Source: Bacteroidota bacterium
GTDB lineage: Bacteria; Bacteroidota; Bacteroidia; Chitinophagales; Chitinophagaceae
Direction of reading: 5' to 3'
Assembly: GCA_947476825.1 (NCBI GenBank)
Contig: CANJRV010000013.1
Location: 1-45,260, forward strand
DNA length: 45,260 nucleotides
Shown here: one piece after another, positions 40,929-45,260 of the stretch
How the letters are laid out: the number at the start of each line of letters is the position of its first letter
Position numbering within the stretch: position 1 is the stretch's first letter
Made by a program: the position numbers and the translations under genes
The notes under the pieces: model-generated
What the model was told of the DNA's origin: nothing
The model's input: the letters and a program-made list of their open reading frames with translations, nothing else
Databases searched by the model: none

Positions 40929-41942
40929 CTACCAAATATTGACTTCTCTCTCTAGCTGAATTGAAAATTTCTCCTGCACAGACGAAATAATTTTCTCTGA
41001 AAGCGATAGAATATCACTTCCTTTTGCGTGATTATAATTCACCAACACAAGCGCTTGTTTATTGTGTACACCAAAATCACCTTCTCGATATCCCTTCCAA
41101 CCACACTTCTCAATAAGCCATGCCGCAGGTATTTTTTTTCCGTTTACTGTATCAAAGGATGGCATGTCTTCATATGTATTTTTTAACTGTTCATAATGCG
41201 CTGTTGTAATTTCAGGATTTTTAAAAAAACTGCCTGCATTACCTATTTCTGCTGGGTTTGGCAATTTAGAACGCCGTATACGAATCACTGCATCTGAAAC
41301 GGATTTAATCGAAACAGCATCCACTTGCATCTCATTCAATTCTTGTTGAATAGTGCCATACGTTGTTTTGCAAATTGGCTGCTTAGACAAAGCCATGGTC
41401 ACCGACAAAATAAAATAATTCCCTTTCTCTTTTGTTTTAAAAATACTATCGCGATAAGCAAATGCACATTCCTGATTTGTAAATATTTTCTTCTCTAAGG
41501 TATGTAAATGAATAGCTTCCAATTCTACAAAAACATCTTTCAATTCAACACCATAAGCACCAATATTTTGAATGGGTGCAGCGCCAATCGTACCAGGAAT
41601 TAGAGATAAATTTTCTATTCCTCCCACATGATGGGCAACACTCCAAAGTACACATTCATGCCATACTTCACCCGACATACATTTCACATGCACAACCTCT
41701 TTGTCTTCATATGCAATTTGCATTCCCTTCAATTGATTGAGCAATACAATTCCTTTCATGTCATGCACAAAAAGAATATTACTGCCACCGCCCATGACGT
41801 GCAAAGCAGTTTGATTTTTATTGGCATACTGCAATACTTCCATCAATTCATCTTCCGTCTGTATTTGCGCAAATTCTTCAGCAATACTATCAATACCAAA
41901 AGTATTATGAGCGAGTAAGTGTTTTTTGAATTCTATATTCAT
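40929..41942 (-). CDS. murB: UDP-N-acetylenolpyruvoylglucosamine reductase
   Basis: A 337-residue MurB, the FAD enzyme that makes UDP-MurNAc for peptidoglycan. FAD-binding GGGSNILF, the IPGTIGAAPIQNIGAYGVEL segment, AYRDSIFK and catalytic AGSFFKNPEI then AAWLIEKCGWKG are present. Length and the Tyr-containing loop indicate type I MurB. The frame opens at TTG 41951, but an exact -7 motif (41949-41956) covers that codon, so ATG 41942 is the start. The implied leader is at most a few nucleotides. Confidence 0.96.
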   Translation of the reverse strand: MNIEFKKHLLAHNTFGIDSIAEEFAQIQTEDELMEVLQYANKNQTALHVMGGGSNILFVHDMKGIVLLNQLKGMQIAYEDKEVVHVKCMSGEVWHECVLWSVAHHVGGIENLSLIPGTIGAAPIQNIGAYGVELKDVFVELEAIHLHTLEKKIFTNQECAFAYRDSIFKTKEKGNYFILSVTMALSKQPICKTTYGTIQQELNEMQVDAVSIKSVSDAVIRIRRSKLPNPAEIGNAGSFFKNPEITTAHYEQLKNTYEDMPSFDTVNGKKIPAAWLIEKCGWKGYREGDFGVHNKQALVLVNYNHAKGSDILSLSEKIISSVQEKFSIQLEREVNIW

Positions 41943-41948
41943 GTCACG

Positions 41949-41956
41949 CAAATCTA
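41949..41956 (-). promoter_or_regulatory. -7 promoter element of murB, near-leaderless
   Basis: TAGATTTG is an exact TAnnTTTG match; CGTGAC separates it from ATG 41942. It decides the start codon. Confidence 0.55.
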
Positions 41957-41957
41957 C

Positions 41958-41999
41958 TAATTTTCAAATTCCAAACTGAAAATTCCAAAGCTGAAATGC
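41958..41999. repeat. Short heptamer-like tract
   Basis: 7-mers such as CAAATTC, CAAACTG, AAAATTC, CAAAGCT, GAAATGC resemble the reverse of the TTGGAAT microsatellite. It lies just upstream of the murB promoter. Confidence 0.45.
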
Positions 42000-42017
42000 A
42001 AATTACTACGACTATGT

Positions 42018-42064
42018 GCGAGGGGCTATGCCACCTTGCTTGTAAATACCACCTTTTCAGGGCA
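42018..42064 (+). repeat. Dispersed GGGC/CCCTTTCAGGG element, copy 3
   Basis: A diverged copy (GGGGCTATGCC ... CACCTTTTCAGGG) in the same orientation as copies 1 and 2. It is followed at once by a heptamer tract, between murB and efp. Confidence 0.55.
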
Positions 42065-42070
42065 ACACCA

Positions 42071-42175
42071 CTTACGCCTTACGACTTACCCCTTAAGCCT
42101 TTCAAACTACTAACTTCTCACTACTTTTTACTTTCTACTTTTTACTAGCTTCTCAATACTAACTCGCACTTATCA
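42071..42175. repeat. Heptamer tract upstream of efp
   Basis: CTTACGC, CTTACGA, CTTACCC, CTTAAGC, CTTTCAA in register, then a second phase (ACTACTA, ACTTCTC, ACTACTT). Confidence 0.65.
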
Positions 42176-42232
42176 ACATTCTTTATGTTTATATTATCTT
42201 CTTGTATTTAGAAAATTTTAGGTATATGTGGT

Positions 42233-42240
42233 TATATTTG
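42233..42240 (+). promoter_or_regulatory. -7 promoter element of efp
   Basis: TATATTTG is an exact TAnnTTTG match, 33 nt before the ATG. Confidence 0.6.
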
Positions 42241-42273
42241 TCCGCTTAACTCAAATTAAAAATAAATAGTAAT

Positions 42274-42840
42274 ATGGCAACAACAGCAGATATGCGCTCG
42301 GGACTTATTATCAAATTAGATGGTAGTCTTTATTCAGTAGTTGAATTTGGTCAAAACAAAACGGCTCGTGCAGCCGCTAAAGTATGGGCAAAATTAAAAG
42401 GTGTCGATAATAATAGAACCATCGAGCAAACATGGAATAGTGGTGAAACTATTTTCCCAGTTCGTGTAGAGAAAAAAACGTATCAATATTTATACAAAGA
42501 TGAAACAGGTTATAGTTTCATGGATGTAGAAACATTTGAACAACTAACGGTTGTGGAAAGCATGGTGAATGCCCCTCAATATTTAAAAGATGGTCAAGAA
42601 GTTACTGTACTCGTAAATGGCGAAACAGATTTACCAATTGGTGTCGAACTTCCTGAAAAAATTGAAGTACTGGTAACCTATAGCGAACCAGGTATGAAAG
42701 GCGATACAACTTCTCGTGTAATGAAACCTGCAACGATTGAAACTGGTGCTACTGTCAATGTTCCATTATTTGTGAATGAAGGCGAAACTATCCGTGTCAA
42801 TACCAAATCTGGTGAATATTTGGAAAGAGTGAAAAACTAA
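42274..42840 (+). CDS. efp: Elongation factor P
   Basis: A 188-residue EF-P, which relieves ribosome stalling at polyproline. The three-domain layout and the C-terminal signature (MKGDTTSRVMKPATIETGAT, then VPLFVNEGETIRVNTKSGEY) are standard. The tip loop of domain I is not: where most EF-Ps have PGKG or PGRN, this one reads NKTARAAAKVWAKLKG, with Arg32 at the place of the modified Lys/Arg and no PG. Modification by the known EpmAB, EarP or YmfI routes is therefore uncertain. accB follows by 44 bp, so efp-accB-accC may form an operon. Confidence 0.95.
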   Translation: MATTADMRSGLIIKLDGSLYSVVEFGQNKTARAAAKVWAKLKGVDNNRTIEQTWNSGETIFPVRVEKKTYQYLYKDETGYSFMDVETFEQLTVVESMVNAPQYLKDGQEVTVLVNGETDLPIGVELPEKIEVLVTYSEPGMKGDTTSRVMKPATIETGATVNVPLFVNEGETIRVNTKSGEYLERVKN

Positions 42841-42884
42841 TTGTACAAACTTATTTATTAAAATATTTTCAAACAAGATTTCCC

Positions 42885-43511
42885 ATGGCTACAGCAAAAA
42901 AAGCAAACTCTAAACCAGTTGCAAAACCAAGTAAAAATGTCCCTGCCTCAAAAAAAATAAGCCCTACGCCGAATAAAGTAAGCCCTGCGCCGAACAAAGT
43001 AAGTGTAACAAAACCAGCTGAAAAATTACCTTCTCCTATTTTTAATATCGGAGAAATAAATGACCTCATCAATGCGGTAAATCATTCCAATGTGAATGAG
43101 TTAAAATTAGAAAAAGGAGATTTCAAAATTACCATTCGTCAAGGTGGAACAGTAATCACTACCACAAATCAAGTCACACAGTCAGCACCTGCTGCGCCTA
43201 GTGTTGCAGCACCTGCACCACAAGCAGCAGCAGCTCCAGTTGCACCACCACCTCCACCAGTAGCTACAGATAATTTAATCACGATCAAGTCACCAATGAT
43301 TGGTACTTTTTATCGTTCTTCTGGACCAGGTAAACCATTATTTGTAAATGTTGGTGATGAAATTAGAGAAGGTCAAGTGCTTTGTATTGTAGAAGCCATG
43401 AAATTGTTTAATGAAATAGAAAGTGAAATCAGTGGTAAAATAGTAAAAATACTTGCAGACGATGCAAGCCCAGTAGAATACGACCAACCATTATTTTTGG
43501 TGCAACCATAA
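42885..43511 (+). CDS. accB: Acetyl-CoA carboxylase biotin carboxyl carrier protein
   Basis: A 208-residue BCCP. The N-terminus is a lysine/proline-rich extension with a short internal repeat (ISPTPNKV, VSPAPNKV). A conserved helical segment follows (FNIGEINDLINAVNHSNVNE), then an Ala/Pro-rich hinge (about 100-128), and the biotinyl domain (129-208) with the target Lys173 in VEAMKLFNEIES. It carries CO2 between biotin carboxylase and carboxyltransferase in the first step of fatty acid synthesis. accC lies 96 bp downstream. Confidence 0.96.
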   Translation: MATAKKANSKPVAKPSKNVPASKKISPTPNKVSPAPNKVSVTKPAEKLPSPIFNIGEINDLINAVNHSNVNELKLEKGDFKITIRQGGTVITTTNQVTQSAPAAPSVAAPAPQAAAAPVAPPPPPVATDNLITIKSPMIGTFYRSSGPGKPLFVNVGDEIREGQVLCIVEAMKLFNEIESEISGKIVKILADDASPVEYDQPLFLVQP

Positions 43512-43607
43512 TCAATGTGTCCATTTGTAAATACGATGATGTACTAATTTTTACTTTCTTTTAGTCATTTTTCGAAATTCAAAATTTCAAATTTTCAAAT
43601 CGAATTT

Positions 43608-44945
43608 ATGTTTAAAAAAATACTAATTGCCAATCGCGGTGAAATTGCTTTACGAGTTATTCGCACCTGCAAAGAAATGGGAATTCGCACGGTAGCTGTA
43701 TATTCTACTGCCGATAAAGATAGCCTGCATGTTCGCTTTGCAGATGAAGCAGTTTGTATAGGCAAACCATCTGGTGCAGATTCTTATTTGAACGTACCGC
43801 ATATTATGGCTGCTGCCGAAATTACCAATGCAGATGCCATTCATCCTGGCTATGGCTTCCTTTCTGAGAATGCAAAATTTGCAGAAATATGTGGTCAGTA
43901 TAAAATAAAATTTATTGGCCCAACTCCTGAAATGATTAATTCAATGGGAGATAAAATTACTGCCAAAGAAACCATGATAAGAGCAGGTGTACCAGTAGTA
44001 CCTGGTAGTGCCAATTTGTTAGATAGCGTAGATCATGCAAAAAAGGAAGCCAAAAAAATGGGCTACCCTGTCATGATAAAAGCAACTGCAGGTGGCGGTG
44101 GTAAAGGGATGCGTATTGTGTGGAAGCCTGAAGAAATGGAAAAAGCTTATGACTCTGCAAAAGCAGAAGCAGCAGTTTCCTTCAAGAATGATGGTATTTA
44201 CATGGAAAAATATGTAGAAGAACCTCGACATATTGAAATACAAGTTGCAGGCGACCAATATGGTAAAGCTTGTCATTTGAGTGAACGCGATTGTTCTATT
44301 CAACGTCGTCACCAAAAATTAGTGGAAGAAAGTCCTTCGCCATTTATGACCCCAGAGCTTCGTCAAAAAATGGGCGAGGCTGCCATTAAAGCTGCCAATG
44401 CCATTAGCTATGAAGGGGTTGGTACAGTTGAGTTTCTAGTAGATAAACACCGTAATTTTTACTTCATGGAAATGAATACACGTATCCAAGTAGAACATTG
44501 TGTAACAGAGGAAGTTATCAATTATGATCTTATCAAAGAACAAATAAAAATCGCTGGTGGCGTGCCTATTTCTGGTGCCAATTACGAACCAAAAATGCAT
44601 GCGATTGAGTGCCGAATAAATGCCGAAGATCCATATAATGATTTTCGCCCTTCACCTGGAAAAATAACCGTATTACATACTCCCGGCGGACATGGCGTTC
44701 GTATTGATTCCCACATTTATGCTGGCTATACCATTCCTCCATATTACGATTCCATGATTGCAAAAATTATTGCAGTAGCACAAACTCGTGATGAGGCTAT
44801 CAATACCATGAGTCGTGCATTAAGCGAATATGTAATAGAAGGTATCAAAACAACCATTCCATTTCATCAGCAATTGATGCAGAACGAAGATTTCAGAACA
44901 GGCAACTTCACGACCAAGTTCATGGAGAGTTTTGTGTTGAAATAA
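43608..44945 (+). CDS. accC: Acetyl-CoA carboxylase biotin carboxylase subunit
   Basis: A 445-residue biotin carboxylase of the ATP-grasp family. [20 protein letters not shown] opens the N-domain; [17 protein letters not shown] (GGGGKG 162-167) is the ATP lid, and [17 protein letters not shown] holds metal and substrate residues. Length matches E. coli AccC. With accB just upstream it forms half of acetyl-CoA carboxylase; accA/accD are not in the window. The 96-bp gap before it is AT-rich low-complexity DNA. No terminator was seen downstream. Confidence 0.97.
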   Translation: MFKKILIANRGEIALRVIRTCKEMGIRTVAVYSTADKDSLHVRFADEAVCIGKPSGADSYLNVPHIMAAAEITNADAIHPGYGFLSENAKFAEICGQYKIKFIGPTPEMINSMGDKITAKETMIRAGVPVVPGSANLLDSVDHAKKEAKKMGYPVMIKATAGGGGKGMRIVWKPEEMEKAYDSAKAEAAVSFKNDGIYMEKYVEEPRHIEIQVAGDQYGKACHLSERDCSIQRRHQKLVEESPSPFMTPELRQKMGEAAIKAANAISYEGVGTVEFLVDKHRNFYFMEMNTRIQVEHCVTEEVINYDLIKEQIKIAGGVPISGANYEPKMHAIECRINAEDPYNDFRPSPGKITVLHTPGGHGVRIDSHIYAGYTIPPYYDSMIAKIIAVAQTRDEAINTMSRALSEYVIEGIKTTIPFHQQLMQNEDFRTGNFTTKFMESFVLK

Positions 44946-45112
44946 GGGTTGGGAATTGATTTCTTAGAGAAACTGCTAAACAAAATATTGTCCTGACTTG
45001 TAGCGGATATTTATAAGTTATAGCTAATAAATCGGCGCTACGTAAATCACCGTAACCGAATTTTGATCATAAAGACATTAGTAAAAAATTGAGGAAAGTG
45101 TGAACTCAAAGT
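44946..45112. other. Non-coding DNA after accC
   Basis: No gene, terminator or repeat family of this window was recognised between the accC stop and the possible small frame at 45113. Confidence 0.5.
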
Positions 45113-45226
45113 TCAATACTCCACCAAAGCTTTTTTAAGAGCTTGTGTGGAATGCATTTCAAAACAAGCGCTGAAAAGCTTTGTGAAGTTACTGACATTT
45201 ATTAGTTCGATTTCCGATTTAGTCAT
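45113..45226 (-). CDS. Possible 37-residue small protein
   Basis: A short frame from ATG 45226 to a stop at 45113-45115, with sequence MTKSEIELINVSNFTKLFSA continuing CFEMHSTQALKKALVEY. It has a plausible helical pattern with balanced charge, but no promoter or conserved motif is recognised, and the upstream part is close to the window edge. It could be a real small gene, the remnant of one, or chance. Confidence 0.25.
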   Translation of the reverse strand: MTKSEIELINVSNFTKLFSACFEMHSTQALKKALVEY

Positions 45227-45260
45227 TTATAGTCGTTTGTTATTGGCTAATTTTTAGAGA

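Noticed and set aside
41943-41951. TTG start for murB three codons upstream
   Set aside because: The exact -7 promoter motif covers this codon, so it would not be in the mRNA.
1-45260. tRNA or rRNA genes, riboswitches, phage or transposase genes
   Set aside because: Reading both strands showed no cloverleaf with CCA-ready ends, no rRNA motifs, no known riboswitch core and no transposase or integrase motifs; a covariance-model scan would be the decisive check.

Overview
This is an AT-rich chromosomal segment of a Bacteroidota member, most likely Chitinophagaceae or a near relative (inferred from gene content, no database search). The lineage signs are a fused LpxC/FabZ protein, two secreted proteins with type IX secretion (T9SS) C-terminal sorting domains, a 35-residue THX ribosomal protein, TAnnTTTG-type promoter elements, few obvious Shine-Dalgarno sequences, and an EF-P with an unusual tip loop. 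Most genes are ordinary core genes; the unusual content lies between genes and in one scarred locus.

Layout. 0-6.3 kb: dinD, then a leftward block of lipid A genes (lpxC/fabZ, lpxD), an HD phosphohydrolase, a DUF421 membrane protein and an acyl-ACP desaturase. 6.4-10.5 kb: a large secreted Asp-box/VPS10-like beta-propeller protein and a LolA-like protein. 10.5-11.4 kb: a heptamer tract, a 51-bp repeat array and a dispersed hairpin element. 11.5-13.9 kb: grpE-dnaJ, then sixteen 28-bp tandem repeats ending at a strong terminator. 14-14.6 kb: a ParE/RelE-type toxin-antitoxin pair. 14.7-17.1 kb: SCO, DUF420 and MBL-fold genes. 17.4-21.3 kb: uvrC and blaOXA face each other across a scar that holds a frameshifted acetyltransferase-like gene, a 57-residue partner, a broken copy of the uvrC 3' end and a 48-bp copy of the blaOXA 3' end. 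21.4-27.4 kb: GNAT, YfhO, FAD oxidoreductase, a hypothetical protein and a PLP lyase. 27.7-31.4 kb: a SWIM/SNF2 helicase. 31.6-37.6 kb: VanZ, M16 peptidase, two divergent T9SS cargo genes, exonuclease III and DUF4286. 38-41.9 kb: HU, THX, a CBS protein, an alpha/beta hydrolase, an RlpA-like protein and MurB. 42.3-45 kb: efp-accB-accC, the start of fatty acid synthesis.

The non-coding DNA has several layers. (1) Four copies of a ~85-bp hairpin element whose tip changes in a pairing-preserving way; all four lie 5' of a gene and point the same way as it. (2) Low-complexity tracts that are in fact degenerate 7-bp tandem repeats in register; they reach into the 3' ends of two genes. (3) Three copies of a ~48-bp GGGC...CCCTTTCAGGG element, each next to a heptamer tract. 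(4) The 51-bp and 28-bp arrays. (5) Several -7 promoter motifs so close to start codons that leaderless or near-leaderless mRNAs are likely.

No rRNA, tRNA, CRISPR-Cas, prophage or transposase gene was recognised. The best candidates for undescribed biology are the 5'-oriented hairpin elements and the acetyltransferase/57-residue pair in the uvrC-blaOXA scar.
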